A model generated the notes under the pieces. That model was given only the letters and a program-made list of their open reading frames with translations. It searched no databases and had not been told where the DNA came from. From positions 1,598,501-1,662,500 of the forward strand of contig NZ_SAUF01000001.1 in NCBI RefSeq assembly GCF_004023665.1: 64,000 nucleotides of DNA. The letters run 5' to 3'. Numbering within the stretch: the stretch's first letter is position 1; each line of letters opens with the position of its first letter. Both the position numbers and the translations under genes were made by a program. The stretch is from Afifella aestuarii (GTDB taxonomy: Bacteria > Pseudomonadota > Alphaproteobacteria > Rhizobiales > Afifellaceae). Positions 53,517 to 61,095 of this stretch are shown here, in pieces.

Positions 53517-54491
53517 TCAGCCCCAGAGCTGCGGCGTCGGGGGTTCGACGAGCGAGCCCACATAAACAAGGCCGGGCTGGCGATCGCGCGCCAGGAGGAG
53601 AGGGCCGTCGAGATCGACGACATCGGCATCCTGGGCCAGGATGACGGCCGGCGCCATCGCAAGCGACGTGCCCACCATGCAGCCGATTATGATCAGATAG
53701 CCGCGCCGGCGTGCCTCGCGGACGAGCTCCAGCGCTTCGGTCAGGCCTCCGGCCTTGTCGAGCTTGACGTTGACGGCGTCGTACTTGCCGGTGAGGCCGT
53801 CGAGATCGGCGAGTGTGTGAAGGCTCTCGTCGGCGCAGATGGGCGCCACATGCGGCATCTCCCGCAGCATCTCGTCTTCACCGGCCGGCAATGGTTGCTC
53901 GATCAGCTGGACGTGAGATTCCGCGCAGGCGCGCATGTTTTCGAGGATGTTGTGCTCGCTCCACGATTCGTTGGCGTCGACGATGAGCGGCACATGCGGC
54001 ATGGCCGCCCGAACGGCGCGGACGCGTTCCGCATCGCCTTCTCCGCCGAGCTTCAGCTTGAGCACATGATTGTGACCCGCACGGTGAGCCGCGCTTGCCA
54101 TGTCGCTCGGGCTGCCGAGAGAGATGGTGTACGCGGTCTCGAGCGGGCGGGCGACCATGTGGCCGCAGCGATCCGCGGCGGACGTGCCGTCGCGCTTGGC
54201 CTCAAGGTCCCAGAGGGCACAATCGATTGCATTGCGCGCGGCACCGGCCGGCAGCCGCTTTCTCAGCGTTTCGCGGTCGAGCCCTTCAAGGTCGACGCCG
54301 CGAATCTGTTCTGCGACGCTTTCAACCGTCTCGCCATAACGCGGATAGGGGACGCATTCGCCCCGTCCGGTATGGGACCCGTCCTTCAGATGCGCGACGA
54401 TGACCTTCGCCTCGGTGCGCGAACCGCGGGAGATCGTGAAGCTGCCGGCGATCGGCCAGGATTCGACGGCGAGATCGAGCGACAGGCTCAT
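53517..54491 (-). CDS. dgcA: DgcA, enolase-superfamily enzyme of D-glutamate catabolism (dipeptide epimerase-like)
   Basis: A 324-residue enolase-superfamily enzyme. Catalytic points are the KxK motif (LKLKLGG), metal ligands in VDANESW, EQP and CADESLH, and the second Lys in VNVKLDKAGG. On its own it looks like an L-Ala-D/L-Glu epimerase. It is coupled by a 4-base overlap to a DUF1611 gene, and this pair is known as dgcN-dgcA: DgcN acetylates D-glutamate and DgcA acts on N-acetyl-D-glutamate. The pair call is from context and family knowledge. Confidence 0.86.
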   Translation of the reverse strand: MSLSLDLAVESWPIAGSFTISRGSRTEAKVIVAHLKDGSHTGRGECVPYPRYGETVESVAEQIRGVDLEGLDRETLRKRLPAGAARNAIDCALWDLEAKRDGTSAADRCGHMVARPLETAYTISLGSPSDMASAAHRAGHNHVLKLKLGGEGDAERVRAVRAAMPHVPLIVDANESWSEHNILENMRACAESHVQLIEQPLPAGEDEMLREMPHVAPICADESLHTLADLDGLTGKYDAVNVKLDKAGGLTEALELVREARRRGYLIIIGCMVGTSLAMAPAVILAQDADVVDLDGPLLLARDRQPGLVYVGSLVEPPTPQLWG

Positions 54492-55495
54492 GCCACGAAC
54501 TCTTTGAGAAGGCGGTCCACGAGTTTGGCGACACCGGTGCGGATCGGATCGCAGGCCGGCAGCCCATAGCGTTCTTCCGCCTCTGCGAGACAGGCTTTCG
54601 CCTCGTCGTCAGAGAGTGCCTGCGTGTTGATCGATATGCCGAGCGGGGCAATGTCCGGATTGGTGAGGCGCCCGAGCCGCATCGTTTCCTCGATCACCGC
54701 CTCGATCGTCGAAATCGGGGCTTCGACATTGCGCATCTTGGTGCGTGTCGGCTCGTGGCAGACGACGAAGACGTCCGGCTGGGCACCGTGCAGAAGGCCG
54801 AGGCTGACGCCGGCAAACGAGGGATGGAAGAGCGAGCCTTGGCCCTCGACGATCTGCCAGTGGTCCGGCTCGGTCGCAGGCGACAGCCACTCAGCCGCGC
54901 CGGAGATGAAGTCGGCGACAACGGCGTCGATCGCGACGCCTCGGCCGGAAATCATGACGCCGGTCTGGCCGGTGGCGCAAAAGGTCGAGTTGACGCCGCG
55001 TCCGTTGAGTTCGCGATCGATCGCGAGCGCCGCGTATTTCTTGCCGACCGAGCAGTCGGTGCCGACGGTCAAAAGCCGCTTGCCCGGGCGCTTTGTGCCC
55101 TTGCCCGTGGCAAAGCGACGATCGGCGTGGCGCGTGTCGTGGAGTTTGACGCCCTCGCGCTCGGCCGCCTCGCGGATCGCGTCGACGGAGGCAAGCCGCA
55201 CATGCAGGCCGCTTGCGATATCCATGCCGGCTTCGATCGCCTCCACGATCGTCGACGTCCAATGCTCAGGCAACACGCCGCCGGGATTGACGGCTCCGAT
55301 GATGAGGGTGCGGGCGCCAGCTTCGGTCGCCTCGGCAATCGTCATATCCTTCAGACCCGTATCGGCCTGGCAGCCGGGGAGACGCAGCTGACCGACACAC
55401 CATTCTCGGCTCCAGTCGACGACACCATAGGCCGTCTTGGCCGCGAGCTTGTCCGGAACGTCGCCGAGGAAAATAAGATAAGGACGCTCAATCAT
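54488..55495 (-). CDS. dgcN: DgcN, DUF1611 N-acetyltransferase of D-glutamate catabolism
   Basis: A 335-residue protein of the DUF1611 family with a P-loop-like C-terminal half: LTVGTDCSVGKKYAALAI (Walker A-like), then GQTGVMISGRGVAIDAVVADF and VEGQGSLFHPSFAG. The N-terminal half is a Rossmann-like domain ending at IIGAVNPGG. In marine bacteria DgcN acetylates D-glutamate. Its stop overlaps the dgcA start (ATGA). Confidence 0.86.
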   Translation of the reverse strand: MIERPYLIFLGDVPDKLAAKTAYGVVDWSREWCVGQLRLPGCQADTGLKDMTIAEATEAGARTLIIGAVNPGGVLPEHWTSTIVEAIEAGMDIASGLHVRLASVDAIREAAEREGVKLHDTRHADRRFATGKGTKRPGKRLLTVGTDCSVGKKYAALAIDRELNGRGVNSTFCATGQTGVMISGRGVAIDAVVADFISGAAEWLSPATEPDHWQIVEGQGSLFHPSFAGVSLGLLHGAQPDVFVVCHEPTRTKMRNVEAPISTIEAVIEETMRLGRLTNPDIAPLGISINTQALSDDEAKACLAEAEERYGLPACDPIRTGVAKLVDRLLKEFVA

Positions 55496-55619
55496 TTGAA
55501 ATGTGTGGCCTCGTTGCGCTTGTGATGCCTGGTCGGTGCGGGCAAAGTCCGCGCCATGAAGGCCGCACCGTTAGCACGCTGCAAGGGCAGCGTCAGCTGT
55601 TGTTACGTCACGTGAGGTT

Positions 55620-56747
55620 ATGACGTCCGATCTCTCCTACGAACTGGTCGGCGAGCGTTTTGTCCTGCGGCCCAAGGGGGTGTGGGCGATCGACCAGGCC
55701 GCCAATCTCGGCCGTTCGCTGCAGAAGGCGACGGGCGATCAGGAGAGCCGTGCGCACCGTCTGGAAATCGATCTGTCCGAACTTGAGACGCTCGACACAG
55801 CGGGCGCTTTTCTCCTCGTGCGGCTGGAGAAAGCCTGGCGGGAATCGGGCCGGGACGTCACCTATGTCGGCGCGGAGGACGGACGCGAGACCCTGATCGA
55901 GAGGGTGCGCGTGGCGCTCAAAGACGGCGAGACGCTACCGCACCCCAAGAAGTCGAACGTTTTTGCCGATGTCGGGCAGACTGTCCTGTCGATCATCGCG
56001 GATGCGAGACGCATCGTCACCATGCTCGGCTCGGTGATCCTGGAAATCCTGCACGTCATCCTGCATCCGGGTTCGGCGCGGTTTTATGCGATCATCAACC
56101 AGATGGAGATGATCGGGCTTCGCGCCGTGCCGATCGTGGTGCTGATGTCCTTCATCATCGGCGCCATCCTCGCCCAGCAATCGGCCTTCCAGCTGCGCTA
56201 TTTCGGCGCTGAAGTCTTCTCCGTCGATCTTCTCGGCATTCTCGCTTTGCGCGAAATCTCGCTCTTGTTGACCGCCATCATGGTTGCGGGCCGCTCGGGC
56301 AGCGCCATCACCGCGGAGCTTGGCTCCATGCAGATGCGCGAGGAAATCGACGCGTTGCGCGTGATGGGCATGGATCCGATCAATGTTCTCATCCTGCCGC
56401 GCATCCTGGCGCTGTTGATCGTTCTGCCGCTGCTGTCCTTCATCGCTGCGCTTGCCACTCTCGCAGGTGGCATGATGATGCTGTGGCTTTATTCGAGCAT
56501 CACGCCTGATGCTTTCATCGCTCGCCTGCACGACGCCATCGATATGTCGAGCTTCCTCTCAGGCCTTTATAAATCGCCTTTCATGGCGCTCATCATCGGT
56601 CTCATTGCCTGCACCGAGGGCATGGCGGTCGGGGGCAGCGCGGAATCGCTCGGTCGCCGGACGACCGCCTCCGTGGTGAAGGCGATTTTCATGGTGATCG
56701 TCGTCGACGGGTTGTTTGCCGTCTTCTACGCCGCGATCGGCTTTTGA
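55620..56747 (+). CDS. mlaE: MlaE-type lipid ABC permease with N-terminal STAS domain
   Basis: A 375-residue permease. Residues 1-100 are a STAS-like domain (LEIDLSELETLDTAGAFLLVRLE), which in E. coli is the separate protein MlaB. From about 130 follows the MlaE fold: helices with GLRAVPIVVLMSFIIGAILAQQ, AGRSGSAITAELGSMQMREEIDALRVMG and a C-terminal GGSAESLGRRTT. With MlaF, MlaD and the lipoprotein it moves lipids between the outer and inner membranes. The fused STAS explains the missing mlaB. Confidence 0.93.
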   Translation: MTSDLSYELVGERFVLRPKGVWAIDQAANLGRSLQKATGDQESRAHRLEIDLSELETLDTAGAFLLVRLEKAWRESGRDVTYVGAEDGRETLIERVRVALKDGETLPHPKKSNVFADVGQTVLSIIADARRIVTMLGSVILEILHVILHPGSARFYAIINQMEMIGLRAVPIVVLMSFIIGAILAQQSAFQLRYFGAEVFSVDLLGILALREISLLLTAIMVAGRSGSAITAELGSMQMREEIDALRVMGMDPINVLILPRILALLIVLPLLSFIAALATLAGGMMMLWLYSSITPDAFIARLHDAIDMSSFLSGLYKSPFMALIIGLIACTEGMAVGGSAESLGRRTTASVVKAIFMVIVVDGLFAVFYAAIGF

Positions 56748-56754
56748 GGTCTTG

Positions 56755-57576
56755 ATGGAGCAGACGACCAACAAAAGCGGGAACGGGTCCGACGGACGAA
56801 CCAGCGGCAAGGGCAAAGAGCCGATCATTTCGGTGCGCGGCCTGACCGTCGGCTTCGGCGACAAGCCGATCCTTCAAAATCTCGACCTCGATATCTATCG
56901 CGGCGAAGTGCTTGCGATCGTCGGTGCGTCGGGCGCCGGCAAATCGGTGCTGACGCGTGCCATTCTCGGTCTTCTGCCGCGCCGGGAAGGCCGCATCACG
57001 GCTTTCGGACACGACCTGACGAAGGGGGGTAACCCAGAGCTCGAGCGCCGTTGGGGTGTTCTCTTCCAGCAGGGCGCCTTGTTTTCGGGGCTGAGCGTCG
57101 CCGACAACATCATGGTGCCGATGCGCGAATACCTCGATCTTCCGGAAGCTTTGATGGAATCTCTGGCGACGATGAAGGTCGAACTCGTCGGATTGCGGGC
57201 CGCCGACGGCATCAAATATCCGTCAGAACTTTCCGGCGGCATGATCAAGCGCGCGGCCCTTGCCCGCGCGCTGGCACTTGACCCGGAGATCGTTTTTCTG
57301 GACGAGCCGACGTCGGGGCTCGATCCCATTTCGGCGGCGGCTTTCGATCAACTGATTGCCGATCTTCGCGAGACTTTGGGTTTGACCGTCGTCATGGTAA
57401 CCCACGATCTCGACACACTGCACGCCATCGTCGATCGCATTGCCGTGGTCGGTGAAAAACGCATTCTTGTCGAAGGTGACATCGCGACGATGGAGCGCTT
57501 CGACCATCCCTGGGTCCGTGATTACTTCAGCGGCGAGCGCGCGCGGGCGGCCGGTCTTTCGGAAGTGAGCCGATAA
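56755..57576 (+). CDS. mlaF: MlaF-type ABC ATPase
   Basis: A 273-residue ABC ATPase of the Mla/MCE type. Walker A is GASGAGKSVLT, the Q-loop is in LFQQGALFSGLSV, the signature is LSGGMIKRAALARALA, and Walker B is IVFLDEPTSGLDP. ATG 56755 is used; it lies 7 bases after the permease stop. A short Gly/Ser/Lys-rich N-terminus precedes the domain. Confidence 0.95.
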   Translation: MEQTTNKSGNGSDGRTSGKGKEPIISVRGLTVGFGDKPILQNLDLDIYRGEVLAIVGASGAGKSVLTRAILGLLPRREGRITAFGHDLTKGGNPELERRWGVLFQQGALFSGLSVADNIMVPMREYLDLPEALMESLATMKVELVGLRAADGIKYPSELSGGMIKRAALARALALDPEIVFLDEPTSGLDPISAAAFDQLIADLRETLGLTVVMVTHDLDTLHAIVDRIAVVGEKRILVEGDIATMERFDHPWVRDYFSGERARAAGLSEVSR

Positions 57577-57578
57577 AC

Positions 57579-59441
57579 ATGGAAAGCAAAGCCAATACAG
57601 CCGTCATCGGCGCCTTCACCCTTGCTGTCCTGGTTGCGGCCTTCGGCTTCATCTACTGGATGGCGGCCGGGGAGGGCTCGCAGGAGCAGCAGCCGCTGCG
57701 CATCGTCTTCTCCGGCTCCATCACCGGCCTCACCAAAGGGGCGCTGGTGCTCTTCAACGGCATCAAGGTGGGCGACGTGAAGTCTTTGGAGATCGATCCG
57801 TCGGATCCCTCACGCGTCTATGCGCGCGTCTCTGTCGGTGCCAACACGCCCATCAAGTCGGACACCGAGGTCTCGCTTGGCTTCCAGGGTGTGACTGGCG
57901 TCGGCTATATCGAGATGGTCGGGGGCTCCGCCAACGAGCCGGACGTGTGGGAGCAGACGGAGGATGACGTCCCCGTGCTCGTGGCCAAGCAGTCCAACAT
58001 GCAGGATCTCATGGCCTCGGCACGCGAGATTGCCGGACGGGCGGAATCCACCCTCGATGCCATCGACAAGATCGTTGCTGACAACCGCGACGGCATCAAT
58101 CGGATCATCTCCAATGTCGACACCTTTTCCGGGGCGCTTAGCGACAACTCGCAGCAGATCTCGAGGCTGATCGATTCCGTCTCCAGCGCGGCCGAGGGTA
58201 TGGCCGGGATGTCGGGAAAGCTCGATGGCATCATCGCCAAGGCGGATGCGATCGTTGCCTCGGTGCAGCCCGACAAAGTCTCGCAGACCGTCGACAATGT
58301 CGCCGAATTCAGCCAGTCGCTCGGAGATACGAGCGCGGAAGTGCGCAAGTTCGTCGAGAATCTCTCCGGCGTTTCCGACGATGTGCGCGAGTTCTCCGAT
58401 CGCATGCGCAATGTCGGCGAGAAAGCGGACCTCCTGGTGAGCGAAGTTCAGGCGAAGACCGGTCCCATTCTCGAAGCCGTCGATCCGGAAAAGCTCGCCC
58501 GCACGCTCGACAATATCGACCGGGTGAGTGGAGCGATCGATCCGGAAGAGGTACGCACGGCCGTCAAGGGCGCGTCCGATCTTGCGGCGACGCTGAGCGC
58601 CAGACAGGCCGATATCGACCAGTTCGTCACCCGGCTTTCTGCCGTCAGTACGCGCCTCGACGAGGTGCTGGCAGCGGTCGATCCGGAGCGCGTGCGCAGT
58701 GTCGTCGATCAGGCGGAAACGATCGTGGCGAGCGTCGATCCCGCGAAAATTTCCTCAACCGTCGACAATGTCGACCGGATCAGCGCGGCCATCGATCCTG
58801 AGCGCATTCGCACCACCGTCGAAGGCGTCTCCGATCTCGCCGCAACGCTCAAGGCGCGGCGCGAACAGATCGACGAGCTGGTGACGCGCCTCGCCTCCGT
58901 CAGCACTCAGGCCGACAAGGTACTTGCCGCCGTCGACCCGCAAAAGGTGCAGACGATGGTCAACGATGCGAGCGAGGTCGTCGCGAGCGTCGATCCGCAG
59001 AAGATCACCGACACGGTCGACAGCATCAACCGGGTCGCGACGACGGTCGACGAATCGCGAGAGGACATCCGCGTCATCCTCGCCAATGCGCGCCAGGTGT
59101 CGGACCGGCTCGGCATTCTGAGTGCGAAGGCCGAGGGGCTTCTCGGCACGCTCGACGACACCGCCTCGAGCGAGGAGGGGCAGGGGCTGATCGCCCAGGC
59201 GCGGGCAACGCTCGCCGAAATCCAGACGGCTGCGGCGACCTTCAACGAGCAGGCAAAGACGATCGGCTCCGGGGCTTCGGATTTTTCCAGCCGGGGGCTT
59301 GCCGATATCCGCCAGTTCGTGAACGAGGGTCGGCGAACCGTGTCACGGCTGGATTCGCTGATTTCCGATCTGGAACAGAACCCGGGCCGCTTGATCTTCG
59401 GCGGAGACAACGCGCCCACCTATCGCGGCCAAAGACGGTAA
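57579..59441 (+). CDS. mlaD: MlaD-type MCE protein with long repeated C-terminus
   Basis: A 620-residue MCE protein. An N-terminal membrane anchor (ALAVLVAAFGFIYWMA-like, residues 8-28) is followed by one MCE domain (about 40-115, FSGSITGLTKGALVLFNGIKVG and GFQGVTGVGYIEM). The rest is a long coiled-coil rod. Within it, residues 299-490 hold an 85-residue repeat (SDLAATL at 333 and at 418) studded with VDP/IDP turns about 18 residues apart. E. coli MlaD is only about 180 residues, so this is a much longer periplasmic rod. It overlaps the lipoprotein gene by 1 base. Confidence 0.9.
   Translation: MESKANTAVIGAFTLAVLVAAFGFIYWMAAGEGSQEQQPLRIVFSGSITGLTKGALVLFNGIKVGDVKSLEIDPSDPSRVYARVSVGANTPIKSDTEVSLGFQGVTGVGYIEMVGGSANEPDVWEQTEDDVPVLVAKQSNMQDLMASAREIAGRAESTLDAIDKIVADNRDGINRIISNVDTFSGALSDNSQQISRLIDSVSSAAEGMAGMSGKLDGIIAKADAIVASVQPDKVSQTVDNVAEFSQSLGDTSAEVRKFVENLSGVSDDVREFSDRMRNVGEKADLLVSEVQAKTGPILEAVDPEKLARTLDNIDRVSGAIDPEEVRTAVKGASDLAATLSARQADIDQFVTRLSAVSTRLDEVLAAVDPERVRSVVDQAETIVASVDPAKISSTVDNVDRISAAIDPERIRTTVEGVSDLAATLKARREQIDELVTRLASVSTQADKVLAAVDPQKVQTMVNDASEVVASVDPQKITDTVDSINRVATTVDESREDIRVILANARQVSDRLGILSAKAEGLLGTLDDTASSEEGQGLIAQARATLAEIQTAAATFNEQAKTIGSGASDFSSRGLADIRQFVNEGRRTVSRLDSLISDLEQNPGRLIFGGDNAPTYRGQRR
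58473..59048 (+). repeat. Tandem 85-residue protein repeat in mlaD
   Basis: The coding sequence repeats with a period of 255 bases (compare 58579 and 58834, both reading DLAATL). Each unit carries three VDP or IDP turns followed by about 15 residues of helix. Copies 2 and 3 are complete; copy 1 is partial. Confidence 0.85.
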
Positions 59442-60124
59442 TGGCGACGATGATGGCAAAGTCCGGTTGGGGCAGAGCTCGCAAGGGCGATTGGATGAAC
59501 ATGCGCAAGGATATCGGTAAGGCCAACTCTCGGCGCCGGCGCCGCTTCGGAGGCATGGCCGGGGCCGCGGCGCTCGTCTCTCTGTTGCTGCTCGGCGGCT
59601 GCGCCGTACTGCCGAAGACACCTGATTCCATCTATGATTTGACCGCGCCGCAGGATGTTTCTGTGCGCGCCGGGACATCCGCGCAAATCCTGGTTCCAGT
59701 GCCTGCCGCGCTCGCAAGCCTCGACACGACGCGCATTGCCGCGCGTCCGACGCCCGCCGAGCTCGCGTACCTGCCGGGAGCGGCCTGGCCCGACACGCTG
59801 CCGCGGCTGCTGCAGGCGCGGCTCATGGAGACGCTGCAGAATACCGGGCGTGTGAAAGCCGTCGGCCTGCCGGGGCAGGGGCTTTTGATCGACTATCAGA
59901 TCGTCCTCGACGTGCGCGCCTTCGAGCTCAGGAACGGCGTCGCCGTCGCGAACTTCAGCGTCAAGCTTCTCAACGACCGCAACGGCCGCGTCGTCGCCTC
60001 GCGCGTCGTCCACGCGGAAAGCCCGGTCGGAAGCAACGACAACGCCGCGATCGTCGCCGGCCTGAACCGGGCGATGGATCAGGCGTTCGCCGAGATCGCC
60101 AGCTGGACGCTGACGAGCGTGTAG
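59441..60124 (+). CDS. ABC-type transport auxiliary lipoprotein (PqiC/LptE-like)
   Basis: A lipoprotein of the ABC-transport auxiliary family. The lipobox is LLLLGGC near residue 52, after a basic N-terminus (RRRRRF), and the mature domain is beta-rich (YQIVLDVRAFEL, NFSVKLL). It completes the mlaE-mlaF-mlaD operon as the outer-membrane-side partner in intermembrane lipid transport. The ATG at 59441 shares a base with the mlaD stop; a start at 59495 (MNMRKD) would give a more normal signal length. Confidence 0.85.
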   Translation: MATMMAKSGWGRARKGDWMNMRKDIGKANSRRRRRFGGMAGAAALVSLLLLGGCAVLPKTPDSIYDLTAPQDVSVRAGTSAQILVPVPAALASLDTTRIAARPTPAELAYLPGAAWPDTLPRLLQARLMETLQNTGRVKAVGLPGQGLLIDYQIVLDVRAFELRNGVAVANFSVKLLNDRNGRVVASRVVHAESPVGSNDNAAIVAGLNRAMDQAFAEIASWTLTSV

Positions 60125-60210
60125 CTGATCGCCGCGGCTCTCACTCCTTCCGGCGGGAGATCGCTGGTGCTGCCGCCGTGTGATTTTTCCTGCCCCGCGA
60201 GATTCGAAGC

Positions 60211-60960
60211 GTGACGGTCACCAACCAAGACGAACTGGATGGGCTGAAGGAAATCGGGCGCATCGTCGCCAATGCCATGCGCTTGATGGCGAAAGCGATG
60301 GAGCCCGGGATGACGACCAGAGAACTGGACGACATCGGCCGGGCGTTTCTCGATCGGCAAGGCGCCGTCTCCGCACCGCAAAGCTGTTACGATTTTCCGG
60401 GCGCCACCTGCATCAGCGTGAATGAGGAAATCGCACACGGGATCCCCGGCGACCGGATGATCGCTCAAGGCGATCTGGTCAATATCGACGTTTCGGCTTC
60501 CAAGAACGGCTATTTTGCCGATACCGGGGCAACGTTTCGCGTCGGTCCCGTCGAGCCTTCGCTGGAGCGCCTGTGCAAAGATGGGGAGCGCGCCATGCAG
60601 ATCGGCATCGCACAGGTCGGCAGTGACCGGCCGCTCGCGGCCATCGGAGCTGCCATTGGGCGTTTCGCTTCGCAGCGCGGCTACACGCTCATCCGCAATC
60701 TTGCCAGCCACGGGGTGGGGCGTTCCCTGCACGAATATCCGGGAGAGATCGCGACCTGGCCCACGCTGAGCGACCGGCGGCGTATCAATAAGGGGCTCGT
60801 GCTCACCGTCGAGCCGTTCCTGTCGACAGGCGGTCTCTGGGCGGCCGAGGGTGACGACGGATGGACACTCTATAGCGAGCCCTCCGCCCCCGTGGTGCAG
60901 TACGAGCACACGATCGTCGCGACTGATCGAGATCCGATCATTGTGACGCTGCCGGGCTGA
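60211..60960 (+). CDS. Type I methionine aminopeptidase
   Basis: A 249-residue methionine aminopeptidase that removes the N-terminal Met. The five metal ligands are all in place: Asp in NIDVSASKNGYFADTG (two), His in SHGVGRSLHE, Glu in LTVEPFL and Glu in QYEHTI. The start is GTG 60211. Alphaproteobacteria often have more than one map gene, and whether this is the main one cannot be told here. Confidence 0.93.
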   Translation: MTVTNQDELDGLKEIGRIVANAMRLMAKAMEPGMTTRELDDIGRAFLDRQGAVSAPQSCYDFPGATCISVNEEIAHGIPGDRMIAQGDLVNIDVSASKNGYFADTGATFRVGPVEPSLERLCKDGERAMQIGIAQVGSDRPLAAIGAAIGRFASQRGYTLIRNLASHGVGRSLHEYPGEIATWPTLSDRRRINKGLVLTVEPFLSTGGLWAAEGDDGWTLYSEPSAPVVQYEHTIVATDRDPIIVTLPG

Positions 60961-61043
60961 CGGTCCTGCTGCGCCTCGGCGGTTCAAGCCCGGGCTGAGA
61001 CCTTTGAGACTCTCCTCAGCTTTCTCATGGCCATTTGGAGACA

Positions 61044-61080
61044 ACAAAAAAGGGCGGCTCGCGGCCGCCCTTTCTTTTGT
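61044..61080. terminator. Bidirectional terminator
   Basis: A perfect 10-bp stem (AAAGGGCGGC, 61049-61058, with GCCGCCCTTT, 61064-61073) has T-rich tails on both strands (CTTTTGT right, TTTTGTTGT on the minus strand). It ends the aminopeptidase gene on the plus strand and the giant coiled-coil gene, whose stop is at 61096, on the minus strand. Confidence 0.88.
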
Positions 61081-61095
61081 CCGTGATCGACTGGC

